Positions 1 to 8,603 of a stretch of 64,000 nucleotides of DNA are shown here, piece after piece. The first letter of the stretch is position 1; each line of letters starts with the position of its first letter. This stretch comes from Planctomycetaceae bacterium (GTDB lineage Bacteria; Planctomycetota; Planctomycetia; Planctomycetales; Planctomycetaceae), in contig JAWKUA010000020.1 of assembly GCA_041398785.1 (NCBI GenBank), positions 62,001 to 126,000 on the forward strand, in the 5' to 3' direction. Position numbers and translations under genes: made by a program. Below the pieces are notes generated by a model. The model did not search any database. It was not told the origin of the DNA and saw nothing but the letters and a program-made list of their open reading frames with translations.

Positions 1-1268
1 TTGACCGTGTTTTCCAGAGTTGCACGCAGGTTGTTGGCGGTCGATTCCAGAGTGTTCGCCTGGAACGCACCCAGCGCCCCTCGCAGGTTGGTGATGTCGT
101 CGATGGCCGCGTCAATGACGCCCAGAGAATCCTGAGACTTAGCCGCCGACGTGACGTCAATTTCGTTCAGGTTGTTGAACTGATTGCCGGTCACACCGAA
201 ACCGAGAGCCACAGGATTGACCTTGTCGATGGCGATATTCGCCGTCTGATTCTGGTTCGGTCCGATCTGGAACTGCAGCGAGTTGTCCGTTACGGAAATC
301 GTGGCGGTTGTTGCAGTACCCGTCGTTGTGGCGTCGGCGGAAGCGGCGATCTGAATCGAAAGCCCCTTCGCAACGCCCGAATCGGCCGTGATCACGTTAC
401 CGCTGCCGTTGAAGCTGGTTCCGCCGATCGTGCCGACAATATCAACACCGTTATCCGTCAGAAGCGTCGTGCCGAAGCCGCTGCTGGTGCTGGCGGCGGC
501 GGCATTGGACACCACCGTAATGGTCGCGTCGGAACCGAAGTCCGTCGTATAAAGTCGGGTCGATGTGCCGTCGAGTTCCGCGGTCACGCCCGTCTGAGAA
601 GTGAACTCATTGATCCGGTCGATCACCTGGTTCTGATTCAGTCCGGCGCTCAGGGAGATGCTGACGTCGTTGATCGTCAGCACTTCGTCGGCTGCAAGGT
701 TCTGCGTCTGATCGGTGCCGGCCGTTTCAGTGGCTCGTTCACCGGCAGTCGTGATGGCAACCGCGTAGGACCCGGCAGTCGTATCGGCCGTTCCCTTTAG
801 AAACGCGACGGCACCATTGCTGGAGACCCCATTGACGCCGGCCGAACCGTCCAGCAGTTTCTTGGTGCCGAACTGAGTGTTGTTGGCAATGCGGGTGATC
901 GTGTCCAGAGCGTTGTCGATTTCCGCCTGGTTTGCGGCCAGAGCGTCGGCGTCATTGACACCGGTGTTCGCGGAATCGATCGCCAGGCTGCGGACCTTGA
1001 CCAGCAGGCTGTTGATTTCCGTCAAAGCGCCTTCCGCAGTCTGCACCAGCGAAACGGCCTTTTCAGAGTTGTCGATCGCGGAACGCAGACCGGCAATCTG
1101 AGCTCGCTGCTTTTCGGAAATGACCAGAGCCGCGGGGCCGTCGGCACCACGGTTGATCTTCAGGCCGGACGACAGTCGTTCGACCGACCTGGCGACACCG
1201 CTGGCGGCGCGACCAAGGTTGTGCTGTGCCGTCAGCGACGACACGTTGTTGGCAATTGTCAGTGACAT
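1..1268 (-). CDS. fliC: Flagellin (3' end beyond window)
   Basis: This is the filament subunit, exported through the flagellar secretion system. The protein starts MSLTIANNVSSLTAQHNLGR, a classic flagellin D0 N-terminus, followed by the D1 helix with RLSSGLKINRGADGPAALV. The central part is Thr/Ala/Ser-rich and contains a hook-IN-like motif (LTINDVSISLSAGLNQNQVI). The C-terminal D1 helix begins (IDAAIDDITNLRGALGAFQA), but the final D0 helix lies outside the window. A good ribosome site (AGAGAGG) precedes the ATG at 1268. It diverges from the TPR gene to the right. I saw no convincing sigma-28 or sigma-54 promoter in 1269-1523. The gene symbol is by family only; planctomycetes may have several flagellins. 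Confidence 0.95.
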   Translation of the reverse strand, partial: MSLTIANNVSSLTAQHNLGRAASGVARSVERLSSGLKINRGADGPAALVISEKQRAQIAGLRSAIDNSEKAVSLVQTAEGALTEINSLLVKVRSLAIDSANTGVNDADALAANQAEIDNALDTITRIANNTQFGTKKLLDGSAGVNGVSSNGAVAFLKGTADTTAGSYAVAITTAGERATETAGTDQTQNLAADEVLTINDVSISLSAGLNQNQVIDRINEFTSQTGVTAELDGTSTRLYTTDFGSDATITVVSNAAAASTSSGFGTTLLTDNGVDIVGTIGGTSFNGSGNVITADSGVAKGLSIQIAASADATTTGTATTATISVTDNSLQFQIGPNQNQTANIAIDKVNPVALGFGVTGNQFNNLNEIDVTSAAKSQDSLGVIDAAIDDITNLRGALGAFQANTLESTANNLRATLENTV

Positions 1269-1421
1269 GAAACAAACCTCTCTTGGAGAATTCGGTGGAT
1301 CGCGTCCGCTCATCCTGAGGACCCGATTCACATCGAAGGGTAAAGGTGTGCATCCCTGCTGACGGTGGCTGAAGAACTCTGCTGTTTGCGGTCGTCCGTC
1401 GACGGTTCACACGAACCAATC

Positions 1422-1509
1422 GCGGGAAGTGCCGGGATTCGAACCAAGGGGAGGCTTCCCGTATGACACGGTTCTCAGTCGTATCGAATGCGGAGTCGGC
1501 AACTTGCCC
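1422..1509 (-). tRNA. tRNA-like relic, possible tRNA-Leu with GAG anticodon
   Basis: The minus strand carries GGTTCGAATCCCGGCAC (1445-1429), a textbook T-arm and loop. Further 5' is an anticodon-loop-like CTGAGAA (1478-1472; GAG at 1476-1474) at the spacing expected for a class II tRNA, with a GGG...CCC variable-arm candidate between. An acceptor helix GGG(C)AAGT at 1509-1502 pairs with ACTTCCC at 1430-1424 if one C is bulged. The T stem has one mismatch, the anticodon stem has a mismatch at its top pair, the D arm is poor and CCA is not encoded. It may be a decayed tRNA or a chance resemblance; covariance-model scoring is needed. Confidence 0.33.
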
Positions 1510-1523
1510 AGGATTTTCCGTTC

Positions 1524-3899
1524 ATGGCGGTCCGGAACTCTGTCGATGATTCTGTAGCAATTCTGTCGGTTGCGGGGACTTCCCATGCGCTGCAACAGGG
1601 ACTGAAGGGGTTGGCTGAGAAACCGCCAAACACTGCGAATTCTCGATGGAAACGACCGCTGATGCTGGTTGTCGGGGGCATTGCGCTGTCCGGACTGGGA
1701 ATTGCCACAGGCATGTGGCTGCACACGAAAAACACCCCCGAGAGTGAGGAAAATCCCGCAGTCGCGACGACTTCCACTGCGGCGGACCATGCCTGGTCCG
1801 ATGAGTTGCCGGACAATCTGCCGCCCGACGAATCGCAGCTCCACGCCGGAACGAACGGTGCTCCACGCACCGAACCGCCGGACCCGTTTCAGGTCGCAGC
1901 GTCAGGCATTTCGGAAACGGATGCCGGGGAAGAATCCGCAGCCGAAGTCATCGCCAACTACATTTCGATTGCTGATGAGGAACTTCGCGTCGGCAACTAT
2001 GCGAAGGCGATCGATCTCTACAACTTTTCACTAACGCAGGTATCCGGAGCATCAGAAGCGGCGGTGCGATTCCGCCTGGCTCTGGCCGCTGAGGCCGCCG
2101 GCAGTTTTCCGGAAGCCATCGGCAGATATCAAAGCGTCAGTCAGAAGTTCGCTCAGTCCGCCTGGGCGGACGTTGCTCAACTGGGAGAAGCCCGCTGCCT
2201 GGCATCGCTCGGCCAGACCGAAAAGCTGGAAGTTACACTTGTTCGCGAAGTGATTCTGAATGAGACCGCTTTTTCGCCGACCGTTCGCGGCGAACTGCTG
2301 CACATCTGCGGTCGAGCGTTCGCGAACGGACTGACGGCAAATCGAAATACGTCATTGCTGGACGATCAGTGCCTGATTCTTCCGACATGGCTGCCCGATC
2401 CGATTCAGGTTCTTGCCGAACTGCCGGCTATGCTGCAGGACACCGCTCCCAAACCCGGCAACCTGACATTTCAGATCCTGCAGAGTCGCGAAGATTCCCC
2501 GGACAGTGTCTACGTGCGAGTTCACAGCGCGAAGGCGTCGGTTCGCACATTGCTGAATGCCGCCCTGCAGAAAAGCGGCTACGAATGCCGGTTCAGCCAG
2601 GGCGCTTTGCTGGCGATCAATGGACGCAAGCAGACGCTGCACGCCGACGACATCGGTCTCAGCCTGTTGCTCGACGGGTTGTGTGTTCCGTTCGGACTGA
2701 TCTGGTCGTACGACGGCAGCACAATTCAGATTCGTTCGCGGAGCGAAGCCGGTGCGGCGGAACTGGCGGACTATCGAGTCAACGCGGCGGAACGACTGCT
2801 GCGAACCGCGCTGTTCCAGGCGCCGGATTCCGCACAGATCGGGCACAGTCGAGTGGCGCTGGGAGTGCTGGTGTACCATCGCCAGCGGACAGCCGACGCG
2901 CTGCACCTGTTTCGCAGTCAACTGGAACTGCAGCCGCGATCGGCGGTCGACGTGGATGCGTCATTCAATCTGGCCAAGTGCTATCTGGCACTCGATCAGA
3001 ACGCGGAGGCCCTGGAGACCTTTTTGTACGCGGTCGATTCGTCCGGCGGGCCGCCGCTGGCTCGCACGGCCGCCTATCTGTACGTGGGCCGGCTGCAGAT
3101 CGCGGACGAACTGTACCAGCCGGCGGTTTCATCGCTGGTTCGGGCGCTTGCTCTTAGCCGCGGCACCGCGCTGGAATCGAATGCCGCGATGATGCTGTCC
3201 AGTGCCTACCTGCTGGCCGGCAATCCACAAGGCGCCAATGAAGTGCTGATGGCACACGGCCGGCGCGAAATGCTGACGGAGTCACCGGATCGCGATGCCG
3301 CCGCCTTTCTTTCCGCGTTCTGCCGGTTTCGAGCGGCTGTGCTGCAGGATCGGCGCGAACGTGAAGGAGCCACTCTGGTCACGGCACTGACGCACTTTGA
3401 CCCGCAGGGACAGTTCGGAGTTCACTGGACGCTGCTGGCGGCACAGGCCAGCGAAGAACTGGGGCTCTATGAACAATCGACGCAGCACTACCTGGCAATC
3501 CTCGACAGCAAAACCGGTCCCGCAATGCGAGACCGGACGCTGATGAAGCTGTCCGAACGCTACCGCGCAGACGGACAGCTTGATGAGGCCGCGGAACTGC
3601 TGAAAGCCGTCACCGACAACCAATCAGGACAGGTCGCCCTGCAGGTTGCTCTGCAATCCGCCGTTGTGGCAAGTGAGAAGGGCGATCCTGACACAACGCT
3701 GCAGATGTGCCGGTTCGTCCTGGCCAACAGCGAAGACACCGCCGTGCGACGTGTCGCCCTGAAGTTGATGGGCAGGGCGTACGAAAGTCGGCGAGACTAT
3801 GAAGCGGCGGTCTATTGTTTCGCGGGAATGGTGCCTGCCGATCATTCGGCCGCTGAATATCCTTCGCCGAGAAAATCGAACGAAGGGAGCCAGCCGTGA
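1524..3899 (+). CDS. Membrane-anchored TPR protein with STN-like segment
   Basis: A 791-residue protein of unknown function. After a short cytoplasmic start there is one membrane segment near residues 45-66 (LMLVVGGIALSGLGIATGMW), so the rest is probably outside the membrane. Helical tandem repeats typical of TPRs run from about residue 140 to the end (for example NYAKAIDLYNFSL, QNAEALETFLYAV). Residues about 325-404 interrupt the repeats with a pattern resembling the secretin/TonB short N-terminal (STN) fold, ending LIWSYDGSTIQIRS. I chose ATG 1524 over an in-frame ATG at 1488, because the earlier one lies in the tRNA-like sequence and adds a poor leader. The next gene overlaps it by 4 bases, so they are probably co-transcribed. 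Adjacency to flagellar genes hints at envelope assembly, but that is inference. Confidence 0.8.
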   Translation: MAVRNSVDDSVAILSVAGTSHALQQGLKGLAEKPPNTANSRWKRPLMLVVGGIALSGLGIATGMWLHTKNTPESEENPAVATTSTAADHAWSDELPDNLPPDESQLHAGTNGAPRTEPPDPFQVAASGISETDAGEESAAEVIANYISIADEELRVGNYAKAIDLYNFSLTQVSGASEAAVRFRLALAAEAAGSFPEAIGRYQSVSQKFAQSAWADVAQLGEARCLASLGQTEKLEVTLVREVILNETAFSPTVRGELLHICGRAFANGLTANRNTSLLDDQCLILPTWLPDPIQVLAELPAMLQDTAPKPGNLTFQILQSREDSPDSVYVRVHSAKASVRTLLNAALQKSGYECRFSQGALLAINGRKQTLHADDIGLSLLLDGLCVPFGLIWSYDGSTIQIRSRSEAGAAELADYRVNAAERLLRTALFQAPDSAQIGHSRVALGVLVYHRQRTADALHLFRSQLELQPRSAVDVDASFNLAKCYLALDQNAEALETFLYAVDSSGGPPLARTAAYLYVGRLQIADELYQPAVSSLVRALALSRGTALESNAAMMLSSAYLLAGNPQGANEVLMAHGRREMLTESPDRDAAAFLSAFCRFRAAVLQDRREREGATLVTALTHFDPQGQFGVHWTLLAAQASEELGLYEQSTQHYLAILDSKTGPAMRDRTLMKLSERYRADGQLDEAAELLKAVTDNQSGQVALQVALQSAVVASEKGDPDTTLQMCRFVLANSEDTAVRRVALKLMGRAYESRRDYEAAVYCFAGMVPADHSAAEYPSPRKSNEGSQP

Positions 3900-4990
3900 C
3901 GATGGTCCTTCAACCGCTGGAAGCTTTCGTTCGCCCGTCGCGCGCGATTGCCGGACTCGCGGCGGCGGTCTGCCTGCTGGCGACGTCCTTCAGCGTCCAT
4001 GCTGACGGCGCTCGGAATTCCGGATCCGAAACGCGGGGCACGACCCGCGACGGAGCTTCAATGCTGTTTCCAATTCCCGTACCGCCGGAATCGCCGACAA
4101 CGGACCGAACGGCGTGGGCCAGATCTTCCTCGCGCCGAACAGCGGAAACGGATTCATCGTCGACCGGCGATCACAGGCTTGAACTTCCGCCGCCGCCTCA
4201 CGAAATCGACGTGCCGCCCGCTTCCGATGAATTTCATACTGATGAGTCGCCGCTGGATGCCGAACGCAGGCGAATGGAAAAGGAACTCCGGTATCGCGAG
4301 CTGCAGGACCGCCTGCGCCGCATGATCTCGCTGTGGAGAGAACAGCAGCTCGCCGGATCCACAGCCTCCAACAGCCAGACCGACAACAGCCAGGCCGACG
4401 ATGAAAACCAGCCCGACGCTGATACTCCGTCGGCGGACAATTCCCGGACGACAAACGATTCCTCAACGGATATCGCCGACGAACAACCGTCCGCTGAGGA
4501 TCCCGAGTCTGCGACTGACTCCGCTGACGACGCTGAATCCGCTGACGGCGACGCAATGACGGAGTCCGCTGACGACGCACCGGACGTCGGTGCAAAGCAC
4601 AAGATGTTGCAGAATCAGCTCGCAGGCAGCGCCGTGGTCGACGGTCCGGTGGACCGCATCGGACTGGCCGACAATCTGTACGGCATGGGTGAAATCGTCA
4701 TCGCACTGCAGATGTACGAGGAAGTCGACACCAGCACGATCAGCGAATCTGAGAAGCTGTGGATCACCTTTCAGACGGCTTCCTGCCTGAGGCGGCTGAA
4801 TCGAATTCCGGAGGCTCAGGAACGCTACCGCCGCCTGGCCGGCGAAAAGGAAGCGGGCTGGCTGGCCGCCAGAGCTCGCTGGTGGCTGGATCACATTGAT
4901 GCACGCAGCGATCTGGAAAACCAGATTGCCCGGTACCAGAAAATCATCGACGCGCTGAAGGAGCCGAAGAATGGCAGCAACGGAAAATGA
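3896..4990 (+). CDS. Exported acidic-linker protein with TPR-like C-terminus
   Basis: A 364-residue protein with GTG start overlapping the upstream stop (GTGA). Residues about 15-36 (AIAGLAAAVCLLATSFSVHA) form a signal peptide. A low-complexity Pro/Ser/Thr region leads to a charged coiled coil (ERRRMEKELRYRELQDRLRR), then an Asp/Ser/Ala-rich linker near residues 150-220. The C-terminal 130 residues look like two or three TPR-type helical hairpins (LADNLYGMGEIVIALQMYEE). This order resembles periplasmic coordinator proteins, but I do not recognise the family. It overlaps the next gene by 20 bases, which supports one operon with both neighbours. Confidence 0.75.
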   Translation: MTMVLQPLEAFVRPSRAIAGLAAAVCLLATSFSVHADGARNSGSETRGTTRDGASMLFPIPVPPESPTTDRTAWARSSSRRTAETDSSSTGDHRLELPPPPHEIDVPPASDEFHTDESPLDAERRRMEKELRYRELQDRLRRMISLWREQQLAGSTASNSQTDNSQADDENQPDADTPSADNSRTTNDSSTDIADEQPSAEDPESATDSADDAESADGDAMTESADDAPDVGAKHKMLQNQLAGSAVVDGPVDRIGLADNLYGMGEIVIALQMYEEVDTSTISESEKLWITFQTASCLRRLNRIPEAQERYRRLAGEKEAGWLAARARWWLDHIDARSDLENQIARYQKIIDALKEPKNGSNGK

Positions 4991-5390
4991 TGCCCGCCGC
5001 GGGCTGATGGACTGCCTGCTGCAACAGGGCCGGGAGTATTCGCAGGTAATGGAAGTGCTGAACCAGTTGCCTGCGGACGCTTCGCTGACCGATCCGTCCA
5101 GCGAATCTGTCATTTCGAGGCTGCAGACGGCTCTTAGGAAAGCGTCTATCGCGGAAGCGAAACTCACGGCGGCTCGTGAAGTTTACGAACGGCTTGGCCG
5201 TCCGAGTTCCCCGGAACTGCGGCAATTACTGTCCGATCAGGAAGTACTGTTGAGCCGGTTCATCGAAGCGATCGACGAAGTTCAGACGCGGTTTTCCAAC
5301 GCGCGCGACCGCCTGTTGCCACAGATGGACGGCACCGTTCGCCGACGCGCCATGCACAGTGCCTATCAGAAATCTCTGCGAACGGGATGA
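4971..5390 (+). CDS. Small coiled-coil protein, FlgN/FliT-like
   Basis: A 139-residue, almost entirely helical protein with no signal peptide or membrane segment. The heptad-like pattern (LLQQGREYSQVMEVLNQL, then QTALRKASIAEAKLTAAREV) and length match small flagellar chaperones such as FlgN or FliT, which hold hook-associated proteins before export. No diagnostic motif proves this. The position, near flagellin and the flagellar cluster and overlapping an exported protein's 3' end, fits the idea. Alternative: an unrelated helical protein. The start at 4971 gives a 20-base overlap; a later in-frame start is possible. Confidence 0.6.
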   Translation: MAATENDARRGLMDCLLQQGREYSQVMEVLNQLPADASLTDPSSESVISRLQTALRKASIAEAKLTAAREVYERLGRPSSPELRQLLSDQEVLLSRFIEAIDEVQTRFSNARDRLLPQMDGTVRRRAMHSAYQKSLRTG

Positions 5391-5433
5391 TCGGAAAGAC
5401 GACAACTGCCGTCGAAACGGCATGCCGCGGCAG

Positions 5434-7032
5434 CTACACGCCCACCATATCGCTGCCGACAGCGCAGCCGGAACAGTTGGGGATTGCGGCGGGTTCATTG
5501 GCGAGCGTCCCGCGAACAAGCGTGGAGTCCACGACGGCGCAGTTTCGTCCGCTGTGTTTTGCCTGATACAGAGCGGCGTCAGCCAGCGAAAAAAGCTGCT
5601 CCGCAAAACGGTCGTCCGCGGTCGGCGTGCCGCTGGCGATGCCGACGCTGATCGTGACCGGAATCTGCGTGCCTTCGAAGCACACGAACAGCTTTTCAAC
5701 CGTCGATCGCATCCGTTCGGCGACGGTTTCCATGCCGGCCGGATTGGTGTTTTCGAGCAGCAGTGAGAACTCTTCGCCGCCGTACCGCGCGAGAATCTCG
5801 TTCGTTCGACTTGCCCCGCACAATGCCTGAGCAACCTGTTTCAGCACATAGTCGCCGGCGGCATGACCGTAGGTATCGTTGACGCGTTTGAAGTGATCGA
5901 TGTCCATCACGGCGATTCCCAGGTCGTGCTTGCGCAGGCGGCTGACAGCCTGCAGCTCCTGGAGTTTGTCGAAAAACACCTTGCGGTTGTAAACGCGTGT
6001 CAGCGGATCGATGCAGGTTTCCTGAATCAGGTCCTCCACCCGCATCTTCAGCCGACCGTTCTCTTCCAGCAACTCGGCGGGGACACGTCGATCGGTACCG
6101 GCGTCGTGTGCCAGCGTGGCAAATTCAGAAAGCTGCTCCAGAGCCTCCTGCAGCAGGTCCGACGGATCCGGCAGTCGTGACGGGTCGACGTTGAACAGGT
6201 CGGCGGACGCGTCCAGTCGCTGGCGAACCTGAATCAGTAGGGAATCCTTGTCGATTCTTACGACATCGCTGACATCGCTGACACGCTCTTCCAGTGCGAC
6301 AAAAGCCAGACCGCTGTCCGTGTCGCACAGGTAACGAGCGACCGCGTCGGCGCAGCGTGTCACCAGCATCAGCATCCTGTCCGCTTCGTCAGTTCCGCTG
6401 CGAACCGCCGACACGGGACTTGAAATGAACCGCACGGCGCTGATGCAGCGTTCAGGCATTCCGATGTTCTGCAGAATCTGCTCGCTGAGTTCACGGTGGG
6501 AGATACCGAAGACTTCACGTTCCAGTTCGGTCAGCGACAGCGATTCGGTTCGAAGACGGTTGCGGCATTCGATGTAACCTTCCGGCTCCGCTTTCAGCAT
6601 TCCCAGCAGACCGATTCCGGCCAGCAGATTCGTCGTGAAGCACTCCGATGAAAATCGCGGCCCGCGTGATTCGCCAAGGATCTCCGCAGCTACTGCCTGA
6701 ACATACGAACGCAGCCAGAACTGTTTGAAGTACTCAGCGTGCGCGGCGGACACCATGGACTCCGAACTCAGGGAAAAGCTCAGGACCAGCGGCGTCACGT
6801 TGTTCTTGCCCATCATCGTCACGGCGCGTCGCACGTCGGAAATCTCGCCGCGAGCACTGTACTTTGGGGAGTTGGCGGCCTTCAGAACCTTGCTGGCGAT
6901 CGCCGGGTCGGCTTCGACAATTTCACTGATCCGCCGAGCGTCGGCGTTCGGGTCGTCAAAGATCTTCAGGATCTCAATTGCGACCGTGGGCAGTGACGGC
7001 AGCCGCATGGCGGAATTGATCTTCGATGTCAT
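5434..7032 (-). CDS. HDOD-GGDEF regulator, probable diguanylate cyclase
   Basis: A 532-residue cytoplasmic protein. Residues about 8-210 form an HDOD domain (LPSLPTVAIEILKIFDDPNA; VRRAVTMMGKNNV), a non-catalytic HD relative often found in signalling proteins. A linker of about 110 residues leads to a GGDEF domain at about 345-500 (DPLTRVYNRKVF; DIDHFKRVNDTYGHAAGD). The active site reads GGEEF at residues 418-422, consistent with c-di-GMP synthesis. The product-inhibition RxxD site is RTNE at 409-412, Glu instead of Asp. It faces away from the flagellar operon and converges with the FlgN-like gene, leaving 43 bases between. A role in switching motility is inferred from position. Confidence 0.9.
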   Translation of the reverse strand: MTSKINSAMRLPSLPTVAIEILKIFDDPNADARRISEIVEADPAIASKVLKAANSPKYSARGEISDVRRAVTMMGKNNVTPLVLSFSLSSESMVSAAHAEYFKQFWLRSYVQAVAAEILGESRGPRFSSECFTTNLLAGIGLLGMLKAEPEGYIECRNRLRTESLSLTELEREVFGISHRELSEQILQNIGMPERCISAVRFISSPVSAVRSGTDEADRMLMLVTRCADAVARYLCDTDSGLAFVALEERVSDVSDVVRIDKDSLLIQVRQRLDASADLFNVDPSRLPDPSDLLQEALEQLSEFATLAHDAGTDRRVPAELLEENGRLKMRVEDLIQETCIDPLTRVYNRKVFFDKLQELQAVSRLRKHDLGIAVMDIDHFKRVNDTYGHAAGDYVLKQVAQALCGASRTNEILARYGGEEFSLLLENTNPAGMETVAERMRSTVEKLFVCFEGTQIPVTISVGIASGTPTADDRFAEQLFSLADAALYQAKHSGRNCAVVDSTLVRGTLANEPAAIPNCSGCAVGSDMVGV

Positions 7033-7401
7033 GGTGTTGTTTCTGGTCGCAGGAAGTCAGAAGCGAAACTTCGGTCAGCTCCGCGACACCGGCGCAACGC
7101 CGGCGCGAAGGAACCCTGACGCTTCATCGGGAGATCACCAGTCGCACTTGCCATACGAAGGCGACGGACGCGGATAAGAAGAGCTGACCTGGTCGGATTT
7201 CCCGGTTCGTGCGGCTGATTCGCGGTGAAACTCGCAGCCAGGGGAATCGTTGCGCCCGCCTGAACGAATGGTCTGCCTCGGTTTCGCGGGAGAGTGTTTT
7301 CCCTCATCGGCTGAATGGAATCTCCGCGGCGTTCTACGGGATTCCCCGACTGTGAAACTTTGACGGTTGCAACGATTGCAGTGCCGTGCGGGTAAAGACC
7401 G
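7033..7401. other. Intergenic region between HDOD-GGDEF gene and flgB
   Basis: This 369-base divergent interval should hold promoters for the regulator (minus) and the flagellar operon (plus). I saw a 6-bp hairpin CCGGCG-CAA-CGCCGG at 7089-7103 with no following T-run. I found no clear sigma-28 or sigma-54 consensus. The reading frames crossing it are overlaps in other frames. Confidence 0.6.
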
Positions 7402-7779
7402 ATGCTGATTGACATGGCATCGTTTAACGAACAAATCAACCTGTTGTCCCGCCTGATCTCCGCCGCGGAAATGCGGCAGCAGGTCATTGGCCACAACATT
7501 GCCAACGTCAACACACCGAATTTCCGCCGGCTGGACGTCAACTTCGAACAGGCGCTGGCCGCCGAAATGGCTCGGGGAGCCTCCGTCGGGGAACTCGCTT
7601 CGAAGGCAATGCCGACCGTTTCACGGACACCGGGTCTGATAACTCGCGCGGACGGCAACAACGTCGACATCGATCAGGAAATCGGACAGATGAACAAGAA
7701 CGCGCTGCTGCAGCAGGTGTATCTGCAGATGGTCGGGGCAGAAATGGGAATGATGCGGCGGGCCATCGACGGCCGTTGA
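7402..7779 (+). CDS. flgB: Flagellar basal-body rod protein FlgB
   Basis: A 125-residue proximal rod subunit, exported by the flagellar type III system and assembled in the periplasm on the MS ring and FliE. The N-terminus shows the rod/hook family signature QVIGHNIANVNTPNFRRLDV, and the C-terminal helix QMVGAEMGMMRRAI is typical of FlgB. The length is close to the usual 130-140 residues. It is the first gene of the plus-strand flagellar cluster and is followed by flgC and fliE in the common order. A second possible start is the ATG at 7414. Confidence 0.95.
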   Translation: MLIDMASFNEQINLLSRLISAAEMRQQVIGHNIANVNTPNFRRLDVNFEQALAAEMARGASVGELASKAMPTVSRTPGLITRADGNNVDIDQEIGQMNKNALLQQVYLQMVGAEMGMMRRAIDGR

Positions 7780-7850
7780 CGCATTCCGCGACGGTAACGA
7801 CACAAACGTCACGTCGCGCGGAGAGGGGCAGTCTGAGAAAGGGGACAACG

Positions 7851-8297
7851 ATGAGTCTGGACAACATTCTTGCCGGTTCATCCATCAGTGCGTCGGGGCT
7901 GGCAGGCGAACGGATGCGGATGGAAGTCGCCGCCAACAATATCGCCAACGCGCGGTCGACGCGTTCCGTGAACGGTGGCCCGTATCGGCGCCAGCAGGTT
8001 GTCTTCGCCGCGCAGATGGATCGGTTTCTGCTGCCCGGAAATGCCGGACAGCCGAATCTCGGCGGAGTCCGCGTGGTGGGAACGCAGGCAGACAATTCAC
8101 CGCTGCCGCAGATCTACGACCCAGGTCACCCGGACGCCAACGCGGATGGCTACGTGCTGATGCCCAATGTCAACCTGCCGCATGAAATGGTCGATCTGGT
8201 CACCGCCAGCCGCGCTTACGAGGCCAACCTGAAATCACTTGAGTCGTTCCGGCAACTGGCCGAACAGGCTCTGTCGTTGTTGCGAGGCATTAGTTGA
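7851..8297 (+). CDS. flgC: Flagellar basal-body rod protein FlgC
   Basis: A 148-residue proximal rod subunit. The N-terminal ASGLAGERMRMEVAANNIAN and C-terminal MVDLVTASRAYEANLKSLES are diagnostic for FlgC. I start it at ATG 7851, which has the purine-rich site GAAAGGGGA seven bases upstream. An in-frame TTG at 7776 would add 25 residues unlike any rod protein. Its stop overlaps the fliE start by one base (TGATG), indicating translational coupling. Confidence 0.95.
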   Translation: MSLDNILAGSSISASGLAGERMRMEVAANNIANARSTRSVNGGPYRRQQVVFAAQMDRFLLPGNAGQPNLGGVRVVGTQADNSPLPQIYDPGHPDANADGYVLMPNVNLPHEMVDLVTASRAYEANLKSLESFRQLAEQALSLLRGIS

Positions 8298-8602
8298 TGA
8301 CGGTTCCGATTTCACCATCGGTCGGCAACTCCGTACTTCCGCCTTCGTCGCAGGTGACAGCATCACCCGCAACGAAGGCGGATGTGCCGTTTGCTGAACT
8401 GGTGAAAGATCTGCTGAATGACACAAGTCGTCAGCAGGACGCGATGCAGAACAGTGTGAAGCAACTGGTTTCGGGCGAAACGGACAGTATTCACGACGTG
8501 GTGCTGACGGCGTCGCGAGCCGACCTGGCGTTTCGGCTGGTCATGGAAATTCGCAACCGGCTGATCTCGTCATACGAAGAAATCATGAGAATGCAGGTGT
8601 GA
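8297..8602 (+). CDS. fliE: Flagellar hook-basal body protein FliE
   Basis: A 101-residue adaptor that joins the MS ring to the rod. The conserved C-terminal half is present: SIHDVVLTASRADLAFRLVM followed by EIRNRLISSYEEIMRMQV. The N-terminal 30 residues are Pro/Ser-rich and variable, as is usual. The start ATG overlaps the flgC stop; a TTG three bases upstream is an alternative. fliF follows after one base. Confidence 0.94.
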   Translation: MTVPISPSVGNSVLPPSSQVTASPATKADVPFAELVKDLLNDTSRQQDAMQNSVKQLVSGETDSIHDVVLTASRADLAFRLVMEIRNRLISSYEEIMRMQV

Positions 8603-8603
8603 C

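Noticed and set aside
1488..1523. Upstream in-frame start for the large TPR gene
   Set aside because: The extra residues are read from tRNA-like sequence and do not resemble a protein N-terminus; ATG 1524 is a better start.
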